In this document: piece by piece, positions 26,601 to 42,900 of the stretch
Position numbering within the stretch: the stretch's first letter is position 1
How the letters are laid out: each line of letters starts with the position of its first letter
NCBI RefSeq assembly: GCF_008831285.2
Contig: NC_045140.1
Coordinates: forward strand, 3,017,528-3,081,527
DNA length: 64,000 bases
Direction: 5' to 3'
From: Nymphaea colorata
Taxonomy: Eukaryota > Streptophyta > Magnoliopsida > Nymphaeales > Nymphaeaceae
The notes under the pieces: model-generated
Database searches by the model: none
What the model was told of the DNA's origin: nothing
Seen by the model: the letters and a program-made list of their open reading frames with translations, nothing else
Translations under genes and position numbers: made by a program

Positions 26601-27676
26601 CCTTGTCCATGCATGTTTCTCTTCTCCTTGAAAAATTTGTAAACATACAGAAATATCATTTGCTTTGTAATCATCAGTTGTGCATCTTCATGTATGCCAG
26701 CCTGCATCATTTCCCCACTCAAGGCTAGTTTTACTAGTGATCCACTTCTTAGCGTCTGTTTTCACGTCTGTCTCCCTTATCTTCATAATGAACATCGTTC
26801 CTTATTAATGTTTCTCAAGTTTTGCTTCCACATGTTAACTGCTCAGCAGTGGAATGCCTATGGAAGAAACGAAGACATGGTTTAGAATTTTCAGGTCAAT
26901 GGTGATATGCCTTAAGTGGCCTTGGGGCTTCAAGGCAATGACAGGATTTGTGCTTTAGGCTTCTATTGAAGAAATTTGCTAATAAACACTGCGTTAATTT
27001 TCCTCTACTAGCCTCTTTGAATTCATAAGATAGAACTAACTGCATTTGATCGATATGCTAGTGCAAGGAGTGCAAACATAAATGACACCATGAAATTTTT
27101 TTTGAGAAATGGTACTTTTGTCTGCATTGAGTGGAAAATATGGTACTGTTTTCACAATCTTGTGATATCTTTGTCGAATTGTAGCATCATGATTTTATTT
27201 GCTTGTTTTTTTTCATTAAAAGAAGACAATTCTATTGTTATATAATTTTGTCATATAATCCACAAACATATTTTTGTACTTCACACGTTTTGTTCTGATA
27301 TTTTACTCATTTTTAATATGAGCTTCATGAAAAAGTTCAATTTCTAGTAGGATGTAACCTCTGGCATTTTTCCATTTTAACATTCATCACATTTGAGTGC
27401 ATTCACTAATTCTCTATCTCTGCAATATTTTCCTTTGTCTAATGAATACCTGATGACAAGGTTGTTGCTTTTTTCTAAACGTTTAGGTCCTTTTTTTTTG
27501 GATTATTATTAAATCCATTATATGTGTGCAAATATTTGCTGGAATATTTTCTTAATGATGTGACTCCTATATTTCAGGATGTGGTCGAAGCGGTTAATGG
27601 TACTGGGAATCTGGTTCCATCCGATTCTTCAGCTCTTAGGAGAAGCGACGTACCAGGCCAGAGAGAGGAAGTCTAG
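14667..27676 (+). CDS. ALB3: Chloroplast Oxa1/YidC-type insertase, ALBINO3 family
   Basis: Eleven exons: 14667-15035, 16946-17056, 17726-17800, 18542-18602, 20641-20714, 20812-20916, 23062-23169, 24704-24807, 25882-26085, 26184-26337 and 27578-27676 (1464 nt, 487 aa). ALB3 inserts light-harvesting proteins into the thylakoid membrane with cpSRP43/cpFtsY. The first ~60 residues are rich in Ser, Pro and Arg, as in a chloroplast transit peptide. The insertase core follows: VPYSYGFAIILLTVLVKAAT (134-153, TM1), GCLPTLATIPVWIGLYRALS (206-225), TLAYLVLPLLLIAAQYISVQ (275-294) and LPLMIGYFALSVPSGLSLYW (317-336). The stromal tail carries PGERFKQIKEQEARRRKERE (401-420). Intron 3 uses a GC donor (17801); all other introns are GT-AG. 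The tail after 430 is poorly conserved and exon 11 is the least certain. The ALB4 paralogue is a possible alternative. Confidence 0.93.
17801..18541 (+). other. GC-AG intron (ALB3 intron 3)
   Basis: The donor reads CAG|GCAAGA and the acceptor TTACAG. Using GC keeps the frame from ...FAGDQ into ERIQLETARL, as in plant ALB3 proteins; no nearby GT donor does. GC-AG is a known minor class of U2-type introns with a strong CAG|GCAAG match. Confidence 0.85.
21019..21276 (+). repeat. Intronic repeat, copy A, with internal duplication
   Basis: Two blocks inside copy A (21020-21065 and 21109-21152) share AGTGATAG...TTGTTAGGG.ATTATATA.AACA.GTGGATC. The wider segment, with CATTACGAATTGTATGT, TCTTTCAGCATT and GATAGAAGGCTGTCTTGG, matches 22430-22645 in the same intron (ALB3 intron 6). 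Confidence 0.6.
21637..21729 (+). repeat. Microsatellite-linked repeat ending ATGTGACATAG, copy 1
   Basis: A (TA)/(TG) run is followed by GGCAGGTTTTTTGAAAT, then CACCCATACCTATACCCATGTGACATAG. The same arrangement recurs at 51709-51802, 56192-56364 and 57050-57120. Lies in ALB3 intron 6. Confidence 0.6.
22430..22645 (+). repeat. Intronic repeat, copy B
   Basis: A diverged copy of 21060-21276 carrying CAAATGATAGTCGTTTCTAAG, GATTAGGAATTGTATAT, TCTTTAGCATTTGGCAAATAGAACGCTGTCTTG in the same order. The class is unknown. Confidence 0.55.
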
Positions 27677-30600
27677 AAGACATCAGTTCAACGTGAGGAA
27701 TTACAGCTGCAAAAATTGGCTTTCAGAAATGAAGGAGATATTATTTCTGCAAAACAATTCAGCATAAGAATTTGCAACCAGCTCATCGTCTTGGGTAGGA
27801 AGTGTCTACCTAACTGTGATTAAATGCCGGTTCTGATACAAGAAATTCTGGCAACCAACACGAACACGAGTAAAGGCCCTTTTATGGGGACTACATCACA
27901 TTATCGACAAGAGAACTATCTACTATGACATTCTTGAGATCTACATGCGGCAAAAAGCAGCGGGTTTTTGGCGTCTGAAGGGCACATTCATTTCAGAGTC
28001 TTTGTTATGTCGTAAACTTATGTGATTCACTGCTATAAATTCATTGTGGTAAAAATGAATAATGTGAGATATGGTCCTGTCCTGCGACAAGTTTATGCCC
28101 CCCTGATTGTATAAATTAATCGGTGCATAATGTGATAACTTCCTTTTATGGTGACCTGGGTTCCATGCAAGTTACTGTTTTGGAATAGTGTCCTCCTATC
28201 CCTAGGATTGTTTCAAATTGTATTCGACCAGTCAGATGGTTATTACGCCCCGTTCGGCTCAGGTTGTTGCCGACACCTATCAATAATTCGATGATCATTT
28301 GTTCCCCTCGCACAACAAGTTTATTATGAAAACAGAAACAAAAAGAAGGTTGGAAGTATTCATCATTTCGTAATTTCATTTGTTTTTGTCTTTGCAGGGC
28401 ACCGATGTCTCTTTTAATATGCTGTTATATTTACAAATTTGTGTATAGTATGGTTATGTCTTTGGCTTGAGAATTTAAATTTTTTGCATGTACAATTAAA
28501 CCAACAATAAATTGAGCTTCTATGGTCGTCATGTTCGTTCTTTATCTGCACTGAGATATGGTATCTTTGTTTATCAAGAGCGCAGGTAGGCGTAATGTGA
28601 ACCTTGAATCTATTTATATCATATCTCTATTAATAATTTTTTATAAAAAATATATATATACATTTCTTTCTCTTATTTTTTTCCTTAGAATATCAAATTT
28701 TTTATATTGGTAAAAAGTCTCATGAACATAAGTTATAACCTTATACAACTTATGACTCGTTATCTGTCGGTGCATAGTTCATATGTCATAAATTTCTTGT
28801 GTGCATTGTTTAATGTGTGCATCATGTCAACAAACAATTTCGAAAATGAAATAGAAAAGTTCGCATGCACTATCAGCGCAACTAATATCGAAATGGATAA
28901 GCTATAAAGTATGCCACTTTAGTTATTTTAGTGAATGGTTTTCCAAAAGCTTTTCTGTAAAAATATTGCTCACATTGTGAATCTCAAAGATCCTCCTTCG
29001 CAAGTCTATTCATTATGTTCTTTAATATGTTCCTTGGAGAGCATGCCATGTAAGCGCATCTACTCTCTTGTTAGTATAGACAACGTAATAAAGACATTTC
29101 CACCAACACTCATAGAATTCGGTCGATCTGTAATCAAAATATGACTTTTTATTATAAAATATGTCTAAGTGTTCTAAAATACAATTTACAGTTAAAATTA
29201 AAATAGTGGAAAGAAAAATAAGATCCCGTCCAACTATTACATCGTCTAGTAATCGGGTTTGGCCTCCTCGTATATTCAAACTATGGGTTCCACTTCCCTT
29301 TATTTCAGTTCGCAGTTATCTCCTAGAAATAACGGTTTTCGTACAGCCGTTTTTTATGGTCGTATTCGGGTGAGCAGGAGGATCTGTGCCTTGAGTTCAT
29401 AAGACTGCTTTACCAATCTAAAAAATTTTGAGATTCCAAGGAAAACAATAAGACATTACTATGAGTACTCAAATTGCTTTATATTCTTAACCAAAAATAA
29501 ATATGACGCAAATAAATTCAAGGTTCATAGTACGTCCAGCTGCGTTCTTGATGAACAAAGATACTATATCGCAGTGTGGGCAAAGAACAAACACGCGCAC
29601 CATCGACGACCACAGATTGGTAAAGATTTGTTGTCGGTTTAATTGTACATGCAAAAAAATTAAAATATCTCAACAAAACCCAAGGCATAATCGTACCATA
29701 CACAAATATGTAAATATAATAGCAAATCGAAAGAGATATCGCCGCCTTGCAAAGACAAATCAACCGAAATTGAGAAGTGATCAATACTTCCCACTTTTTT
29801 TTTACTGCTGTGATCGTTTGCATCAATGCAGTCCAAGACCCCAGAAACAAAGGAAATTGAGAAATGTGGCACCAATGCAGTCCAACACCTCAAAAACAAA
29901 GGAAATTGGGAAATGTGGCCTTCAAGCTCTTTCCTAGGCAGGTGAGAAACAAACGCCCAGCACTCGTTAATTTTGATGAACATTTATTCTTGAAAAGTTA
30001 GGGTCATTTGGTAACTCTAAATTATTGAGACAGGCAAGTTCATGAAACATTGTACTACAGTGTTCCATATTAGATTTATAAAACAGTAACCAGTTACTGT
30101 TGCTAAATGGCCATTTAAAGTGTCCTATTATTTCCCAATCTTGCTCGACATGAACCGGCCACCAACCAGAGGCCTAGGGCATGACAATATGCATCCGACA
30201 TGCCTAACTTGGGATCGTGTTTCACTAGGGAAGCTTACAAGAACTCCCTTGCATCTGCATCGTTCACCAACCCTACAGAAAAATGGTTGTTGAATAAATA
30301 CCCCTGACACTCCCTTCAAAGGAAGTTCAGAAAGGAATTGTATGCAGGATTGATCACAGAAAAACAACCTAAAAGGTCAATTATTGAGATAAGGGGAGAA
30401 AACGAACGGTGGCCGATAGATGAGGCAAAAACCACCAACATTCCTTCGGCTCCGCACCACGTTTCTACTTTTTCTGTCAGTTTAGACGATGGAACTCGAG
30501 CATGTTTTCCCAATTGGGGCATAGTAGTAGTAATTCCCCAGTAGGAAGTTTCAGTTTGAACAACAATAAGATAGTTATGTTCATAATAGATACGAGGCGA

Positions 30601-30770
30601 CTTTTATCATAATAAACCTAACAGTTCCCTGGCAAAACTTTGAAAACAGTCGGAATCTTCAATCAGAAAGTCTGTTTCAAGAAGCATGAAAATTCAGAAA
30701 CATAGTTCTTAGCCAAAATTCAACTGAAGACGAAATCGTAACTCTACATCACAAACCAGTATAAGCTCCT
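27677..30770. other. Intergenic between ALB3 and RPS27, no gene seen
   Basis: The region holds the convergent 3' flanks of ALB3 (+) and RPS27 (-). Short frames such as 29503-29937 (+) show no domain. An AT-rich patch with (TA)n lies at about 28635-28665. I could not confirm any transposon protein remnant. Confidence 0.5.
29826..29925. repeat. Two-copy 49-bp tandem duplication
   Basis: ATGCAGTCCAA(G/C)A then AAACAAAGGAAATTG and GAAATGTGGC occur at 29826 and again at 29875 (period 49) with few changes. Confidence 0.8.
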
Positions 30771-33977
<3,207 letters not shown>

Positions 33978-34134
33978 GGTGACGATGAGAAAGGACAAAG
34001 GAAAGGGCGTTTGGCAAATCGAGGGCGACGGTTCCAGAAGGGACTCGCAGCGGCGGCTCCGCCAATGGCTTCACTTCAGATTTTTGAGCGCAACGAAGAG
34101 AGAGCGGGGGAGAGGCTGGGGCTAAGAGTTCACG

Positions 34135-34142
34135 CTTTTATA
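34135..34142 (-). promoter_or_regulatory. TATA box of RPS27
   Basis: TATAAAAG on the minus strand, preceded by a pyrimidine-rich (CTCTCC)n region, is correctly oriented for RPS27. Transcription would begin near 34105-34110. Further upstream, AGCCCTAAAA (34192-34201) resembles the telo-box found in many plant ribosomal protein promoters. The function is inferred. Confidence 0.65.
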
Positions 34143-36991
34143 CGGGCGATAACCCCTCCCTCTCTCTCTCCTCCAATAAAAACTCGCGACATTTTAGGGC
34201 TTTCGAGTCGCGTCATGAGGCGGTGGGGTTATCTCGAATCGTACGGCCGCCAGTATATGTGCTTAAAAAGTCGGTTTAGCCTGTTAAAAGAATGGGTTTA
34301 GTATGGTCTCGAAAAGTGACCATTAAAGATTTGCATTTCTAAACCTTGCTTTATCAATTATTTTTAAATTAACTTTTTAAAATAAAAAATTTTATTCGTT
34401 AAACTCTTAAAGGTAACAGCCTATTCATGAATAATTTTTTATTTTCTCTTTAATCAAGTTTTCGAAGGGCCTACCGTCGAATCAGTGGGTCGAGCAGACA
34501 CTTCCAATCTAAACTATAAACTACAAACAATGAATGCACCACACATTAGTTGACAGGACCACTAAAGATTTGCATTTCTAAACCTTGCTTTATCAATTAT
34601 TTTTAAATAAAAAATTTTATTCGTTAAAATTTTAATGATAATAGCCTATTCACGAATAATTTTTGTTTTTCTCCTTATATTATATATGACGCCTCTGAAG
34701 GGCGTAGCATAGTCAGTCGAACCTGTAGGTCGATAAAAGTTCAGTCGTCAACTCAATTCTCGTGAGTACTTTTGACCTAGATTACAAATAGTGGATGCAC
34801 GACACTTAGTTGATAGGTGTTTCATTTTCCACCCAAGTCATGCAAGGACACACAGAAATGAGAAGGTGTTTTAACCTCTTCGGAGTATTCCCTTCCCTCC
34901 CCCCAACACAACCATTTTTTTAAAAATTCCACACCTTTGTGAGGATAAATTGTCAGGCTTAGAGATTTTATTGTGTGTTAAATGTGCAAAAATAAAGAGC
35001 TGAGCAAGTTAAAGCATAACGAATTTATCATCTTAAGACGCCAAAAGTAAGTCTGGTACCTTCTATTAAACGGGAATAGACCGAAGGGTAGGGGCTTAGG
35101 TTGTAAAATAAGCAATACAATAAAATACTCTTCGTACTCACCGAAAAAGAATGACATTATTTACCTCTATGATATGAATTATTAATCATCCAGATTACTT
35201 GCAGCTAGGGTAACCAGTTGTGCCACACCTTTCAAGGTTTGATTTAAGAAATTTTTAAAACTCAAAATTGAAAACTATGAATGATAATTTTGACTCAGAC
35301 CAAGGTTGGGCAGCCTAACTAGTTGGCTTTGTTTTGAAATCGTTTGGAATTAGGTTAACCCTAAGTAGGGATGAATGCGAGATGAGCCTTGGGCAGCTCA
35401 AACTCAACTTAGCTTAAAGAAGACTGGAACTTGGCTCAGCCAAGCTAGATTCTAGTCACAAGCCAAGCCAACGGACAGTCTTAAGTAATGAGTCGAGCAG
35501 GATAAAAAAAGGTTAAAGAGGGTGCTTGGATAACACTCCAAATCCAAACGCGTGTGAGCACAGAACCATACTTTGGGATCTATTTGTTTTTTAGATTTTT
35601 TTAATTCCATTAGTCAGAAATACTTCTTGAATTCTTTATTTAAAAGTGATATTGAACCCTATTGTTGTGAACTTTTTATGTTTTTTAATTGAGGTAATAG
35701 AAGTGCATTTTTGGTACATTGTCCTTAATCTCTATCGGTGGATTCTATAAAAAATTATAATTTGGTGTGCGGTTTACACTGATTTCAATGGAAAATCATC
35801 ATTTTAAAATGGCATCAGACCACAACCGTGCATGGTGACTCAGGGGTCTACATCTACTGGTGAATTTAGAGCGGTAACTCCATCCTTTGGTTGGCAATCT
35901 TTGAAAAGATGCTTGGCTTTCAACAGGTCATGAAGACTGGGTCTCTTCAAAGTCTTTAGAAGTCGTGAACGGAAGGGAGCACGTTCACAACATAATAAGC
36001 TAGTGAGTTGCATGAGATCTGGTAGGGTAGCCAAGTGACGCTAGTTGGCGACGGTTACGGAGAGGGACGAATAGTATTTTCAAAATTTGTACATATACCC
36101 AATAATATTTTAATTTTTTTTACAGAGGCCAAATTAAGAATTTTCAAAACTATGAGTGTAACTACTTTTTCTAAAACATGAGGGGTGGCCATGGACCCTT
36201 TTGCTCCCTGCCTTCACCCTTGCTGACAATGTAGTAGTAGTAGTGCACATGAAAGTTAGCGGGGTGGCCAAGGTGAATGCTTATCAAGGTTAATGTCTAA
36301 GTGCAGAACTTAGTGAAAAACAGAAAGAGCTAAGAGCCTGGCAACTTCATTCTCTCTCTCTCTCTCTCTCTGTGCAGTGGTTTCTTTTGAAGAATCTCAC
36401 AGAGAGACTCCAAAAGCAGGAAGGCTTTCCCACAGGTCTTTGTTTTATAGATGCCTGCATCACTTTAACAAACGGTCCAAATTTTTCTTATACATGGTAC
36501 CCACACTTTTGCCGGTTCTAGGAAAACTCATGCACCTTTGTTGCTCTTAGTTTCGTCCTTTTCACAAATTAGTAAATCCTCAAAAGATGCAATTGGGACC
36601 TTTTCGTTTTCCTCATTCTTCCCATGTCCACTTTTGCTGCAGACATTTTCACATTTTTGGGTTATTGCTATAGAAGATCCGCAAAGTTCAGGCGCCTTTA
36701 AAAGCTTATCATCACATCAGATGCCAATCTAGCGTGTGCTTATCTTGCAACAGCGACGGGCCTGTATAATCTGATTCAAAAGAAACTCGTTCAAACATTA
36801 GAAAATTGTAGAGGCCGTCATACATTACAACCCTTGAGGGCAAAAGAAGAAAAAGAAGGCCACAGAGAATATACAAGGAAATTGCAGTCTCAAAAGCTGC
36901 CACAAATAATTGGATTTCTATTCTACAACACAACTAGCACAAGCATACTTACATAAAAAGGGGGAAATAAGAAAATACAGATGATAGACTT
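34143..36991. other. Intergenic between RPS27 (upstream side) and HAUS3 (3' side)
   Basis: Apart from the tandem duplication at 34317-34817, no gene is visible. A short (TC)n tract lies near 36350-36371. The HAUS3 3' UTR should occupy the bases just below 36992. Confidence 0.5.
34317..34817. repeat. Diverged tandem duplication, about 250-bp unit
   Basis: AAAGATTTGCATTTCTAAAC and the next ~110 bases (CTTGCTTTATCAATTATTTT, TTTTATTCGTTAAA, AGCCTATTCA.GAATAATTTTT) occur at 34325-34450 and 34564-34670. The trailing parts also correspond (GAAGGGC.TA.C, TGGATGCAC.ACA.TTAGTTGA.AGG). Two head-to-tail copies differ by scattered changes and small indels. Confidence 0.75.
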
Positions 36992-39900
36992 TTATACTTG
37001 GAGGGCTTTAACACGCGCAGCCATCTCTCTAACTTGACTCTTCAGGCGGTCCGGATTACAGAAGAAATCCACAAAAACTTGCCTTTCACGTCCAACTTCG
37101 TGGGGATGATGTTTCACAATCTACATCAAATTCAAATGATTTTGTCAATCATGTGATGAAATAATTTGTTCCTGGTTCAAGTATGTCCCAATTAAGTGAA
37201 ACAACCAAGAAAGCATCCAAACAGGCTGAAGAGAAAACATCAGGATTTAGAGCATTTCAATCTTGTGATACACAAGGGATCAATCTTTTTCACGTTGAAG
37301 TCCTAATTCTAGGAGAGAATTACTGAATATGCAGCTCACTCCCTGTAGACTCTGCTAAATAAAATAGAAGCCTAATGAGGTCATACTGGCCTACCAACTT
37401 TTACTGCTCCCAGTGTTGATGATGAACAAAGGTTAAAAACCATTTGGATGACCAAAAGTCTAGGATCTTCCACAAAAATCAAGAACATAAAGGTGTCTAC
37501 CTCTATACGTACAAAGATTGTCTAGTCAATGAGATAATGGCACAAAACCTGGGTTTTGAGCAGTGTTGTAGGTATCATACGATACAGGTCCGTATCCTAT
37601 CGTACAGAAAATACGTACGATACATCCCCTGTATCATAAACAGGGGGTGTATCAGGCCTGTATCGCACGTATCGTGCGATAGGGTGCGATACGCCCCGTA
37701 TCGTACGATACAGACTTATTTCAATAACACATGGAAACTATACTTGAAAAAACAAATACTATGCATCTTCCTATCACAACCAACTGTTAAATTAAAATCT
37801 AAAAACTGCAAAAAAAGAGGAAAGCAGCACACATGGTGTTTGAAGCTGTGCAGTAAAATTCTAGCATCCCATCTCTATGTTTTGTATAATGCCCATTTGA
37901 ATGACTCAAGGTCAAAATAGTTGGGCAACCATAGTCCACCAATTGCTCAAAGAAGAGCACATGAAAGAGGCATCACCAATCTTGTAGACGAGAGCAATTG
38001 TGTGCCATTGGTGGCAGTTTGTGATAAGATTATGGCTCACAAGAATAATGGTGAAGGAAGCAATGCCGATAATAGAGGAGGATAACGTTCAATGTCAACT
38101 TAAGTTATCTTGCAGTTACTCATAGAACTGTTCAAAATTTTGTCTCCTTTGTTGTATTTTTTTGTTATGATATTATTTCTGTTTCTGAAGGTAAAATGTT
38201 GTAATTCTTCTTGTCGTGTACATCGTTCCAATTAATAATACACTTCATGCGGTGGTTCTTGAGTGTGGTGTGAGACCATCAAGCTTCCTAAGACATCAAA
38301 TATCCTTTTAGGGCTTTTAGGGCTTTGTTGTATTCTAGGAAAACGCATAATATCATTCTATAAAACATGTTTTTTATGAAGAACATATTATTCTATTTTT
38401 ATGATTTTTTTGGATTTTTTCTGAAAATACCATACGGTTACGATATTTTACGATACAACGTATCTTAAAGCCAAACCGATACAACTTACAGTACACTTTT
38501 ACAACATTGGTTTTGAGGACCCCAAGTTTTGCTCTGCAGTTATGACCAAGACCTTTCCTTAAAGAATTTTAACTGAACACAAGGAAAAAGGAAAAATCAT
38601 TCTGGCATTCCTTCAATTATACAAAATAAACCAAGTGTCATCTTCTTGCTGCATGGTACTCCCCTGGGCCACAAACGGAAACAGGAAAAATTTGTTTAAA
38701 GAAAAACTTGTATCTTGCATTTTCCAGACAGGCACTTAGCAGAAAATGGCTGGGAACCCACAAAACCAATTAAGAAAAACGTGGTCATTTTCTGGACAGT
38801 GAACGGCTACATTGGCATTGTGAGGTAGACATGGCTCCAATCGGTCATTTCCTTCCAGTAGCTAGTCAGAACATGGACGTAAAGAATGGGTTATATTTTA
38901 TCTGGCCATTTGGTGCTACCAGACATTGACAGTAGCACAACAGCCATTTCCAGCAACAAATGGCCAGACATGGGAAATAGAGTGAGAATGAGAAGTGCTG
39001 GAAGGGTAGCGTGCTTTGTCCAATCCGTACCTCAAAACCAGGTTTTGAGCTTAAAACCAAGCCCCTCTCTAGGACCCATTCCAGACACAAGGATACAAAA
39101 ATCAAGAATACCTCAGCTTTCTCACGGTGTTCACGTGTCACATCCTCTACTGCAGCTGAAAGTTGAGAATTAACCTTCTCCATTTCGGCCAGTTCCTTCA
39201 TCAAGGGCTGTAATTTTCCAAACAAACACATGGTCAGAGAATAAGAACCTAATGCCTTGTACTGTTGTACAAGCTTAGATAAAAAATGAAAAAAGGAAAG
39301 AAAAGAAAGAAAACCGAATGCACCTAAGAAATCCACTGTCACAGGGAAACCAAATTGATACTGTTTTCAATGGCATGAGGTAGTGCACATACATTTGACA
39401 TATGGACAGAAAACATATTATTATTGTCTAATAATATCTAATGGTTTTTAATTATAATTCAGTTCACAAACTAAACAATAAAAATCAGTGTCATGTCTCC
39501 TATTCTTCAAAAGGATTATGACACATATACATTACAAGCTTTGAGTTATAACTCCCACGTACAAACCCCTGCAAAAAAAAAGCATGCCTTGTATATGACA
39601 AAATATTGGGGATGTACAAAAGCATCTTCCGGAAAAGCACAATTCAGTTTACATGTTCCTTATGCTTTTAAAACATTCATGTCTATACTTCAATGACATC
39701 ACTTGCCAACCGGAATGTGAATGACTATCTCCATGAATGCTTTCAGGCAATATCGGTATACACACTCATTTAAGCAAGTGATATCATCAGAAGCAAGGGC
39801 CATGAAATTCTGGCTCAGTAGAATCTGGGGTTGGAATAATGGACAAACCATTACAAAGTTGCCAAGCATACTGGTGCACACTGAATCCTAATTAGGTCAA

Positions 39901-42900
39901 TAGATTAACATGGTAAAATGCAGTAAAAATAAGAAGAGGAAATCTAAGCATATGATGGTAATTTATTAGAAGAGGCAGGAAGTTGACAATAGTATACATA
40001 GACAACCAGGCATTGTGCAGTTCAATTTTACGTCTATCCCATGTTATTGCAGAGGCTTTCATTTAACAAAACGCAGCTTTCTGCTACTTATTCTAAAAGC
40101 ACATATAGGCATGTATCAAAATTTTTAATTCCAATTTGAACACAAAATATTTGAAAGCACTTTTATTGGACAAAACTAAAAATCAGCTCACTTACAACTT
40201 CAAGTAGAAGCAGTTGCTAACAACTGTTTATAAGCCCTTGACATTGATAAGCACTTTATTGAAATTATTGAGATAAACTACCACAGGTAGTATGAATAAA
40301 ATTGTGAAAATATCTTGGAGAATCATATTAAACAATATAGAATGATTACCCAAGGGGTCAATATTGGCTGTGAAGTTGTTGAGGATGCAAAAAGGAGCTG
40401 CTGCATGGCTTGAATCAGATTGCACCTAACAAATAGCATATGAAAAATGTGAATTCACACTGTGAAGCTGACAGCCCCATAAATCAACTAAAACTCCTCC
40501 ATGCACGACAGATTAATAAACATTTGGATGGAACCAATCAACTTGAATAATTGAGGACACAGTTAAGACTGGAATAGCAAAACAGTACAGTCTCCCCCCA
40601 TTAAGCAAACTCACATCAACAATAGAATGAAATATATGAACAACGTCAAGGGATATGCAAGTGACTAGCACCATGAGTCCATGACCCTTCGATGATATAT
40701 GATACAGTGCAGGTACTGTATCAGTGCAATGTGTAGAACAGAAAAAATACAGATGATTTAAGTCACGGGCATCTTTGTTTCAAAGAAAGATTTCTTCCAT
40801 GAAAGCTACGAATAGGCATTTGACAGTGTCGATAACATAGTCACAAATAACTTCTCGGAGTTTTAAACGGCGAGAATTTTCGGCGAGCTTGAAAAAAATG
40901 AAAAAAAAATACGATAATTTTTTAAAAATTATAAAAAACTAAAAATAGGAGAAAAATAAAATAAATGAAAAAGTAATAACACAAACATCATAAAAAAAAC
41001 TGTTTGACATTAAAAAAACTAAAAAAAATAAAAAAGCTGAAAAGAACGCATTAAAACATGTTTTTTTCGTTTTAAAAAACACGTTTTTGTAAAGTTTTGA
41101 ACGGTTAGTTAATTTATCGCATTTTATGTTACTATGGTCGATACCATTTTATGCAACTTTGTCTTAATTGTTTTGTACACTAGACTATGACCTCCACTCT
41201 TCATTTTAATTGAACAATATTTCATTGCAATTATTGGCATCAAGGAATGTATCTGAAGACATTCAGTTTTCCAACTGAAGAACTAAACCAACAGAAAATA
41301 TATCAAAGTCAATGGCTAATACTTTGGGCATCAAAATACAGGAGATATTAGTCATTATTCCCAAAAGAAGCAAATATTTAAATACATGATCGACCTTGGT
41401 CTATTAGTATTATAAGAGTCAACATGGTTAGATGTCTAGAGAATAGAAACTAATCATGAACTATCGACAGAAATATCACTGAAGGTGTGCACATACCTAC
41501 ATAACAGTGGACCAGAAAATTCGAAACATAACAAGCTCATTGGGAGCACCAAATGTCACCAAGTGCATATCAATCAATTTAATATTTTTGATGCATCCAG
41601 AAGTCATCATTTTTCCATGCAACAGACCATTTCAGCATGCAACTTCTCTTTTAGATACAAAACAAGTTTGAGAAGCTAACTCACATGTCATTAATGCACC
41701 CATTTCTGTCCTCTGGAAGCGTATTCTCAAGGTCAGACTGTAGATACATCAAGTCAGATTGCAATTCTTTGATGTGATGAATGATACCAGGTACTGAAAC
41801 ATAAGCTGGCAAAACACCTTGGGCATCTAAGAAAAAGATTTAACGGTTAAAGTCCAGGAAAAAAATATAGCCATAATAATACATGAAGATAAACCGACTA
41901 AAAAAAAAATAAAAAATGAACAAAGTATCTCAATGGGTTGCACTAATTACTTGTATAAAGACTTAACAAATCCCTGACGGCATGTAGAAATAAATCCCGA
42001 TCATCAACAGCCCCTTGCTCATGTGCTTCAGATGCAATTTGGATTAAGGATAAACATCGGTCCTTGAATAAAAACATAAAAAATAATCAACCATAATACA
42101 AAAAGAGGACAAAAAATAAAGAAAATGGTGATTGATCAGAAGTGCTTGTTGAAGTTCAATACAACCTGAACTAGGAATGTTCTGCCAAATAACAAAGAAT
42201 AAGAACTTCAAAACATTTAGGCCAATTCAGAATAATAGAAAAGGATGAGTACCACACGCCCGCTGGTTGCCTGAATGTAGCCATCCAACTCTGACTCGAC
42301 TACTCTTAATAGTTCATATGCTCTGAGAATAGTCTCCCGTTCCAGATCGCAAGCAAGTTTGAGAAACTGGTGTCTAGCTAGCTGATTAACTAAATGGTTT
42401 ATAAACTGCCCAAAAAAAACACAATTAGTTACGTCTGCAATTTATTGCAGAATCAGATAGATATACATCTCACAGAAACATATATGATATAACAAGCAGT
42501 ACAAATATTGCAAAGAACCACAGAATTTCATTTAAGCACCAAAAGATAAAAAGCAAATCTAGAATGAGAGATTAACTGGGACTAGTCAGTCTAAGTTGGC
42601 TGACTAAAATAAAATGAATAGGAGGAATGAAAACAGAATATTTTAACTTTGAAGTGATAAAAGCAACAACAGATACCGCATGTAAGATCATGTAACGAAA
42701 AATTGGAAGTTAATTATAACAATGCTACATAAATACACAAACACTGTAGAGTGTAGACACTTTACATGTCCTCTTGTGTATAGATACTTTTGGAACCGTT
42801 ACCTCCCACATTTCACTACCTGTGCTAGACCATCTCAATATCAGCAGATTGTGTATCACAAAGAACCACAGCAAAATAATGAATAATACTTATCAACATT

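Noticed and set aside
29503-29983. 144-aa frame (+) and 110-aa frame (-), considered as a possible retroelement remnant
   Set aside because: No reverse transcriptase, integrase or other domain motif could be recognised.
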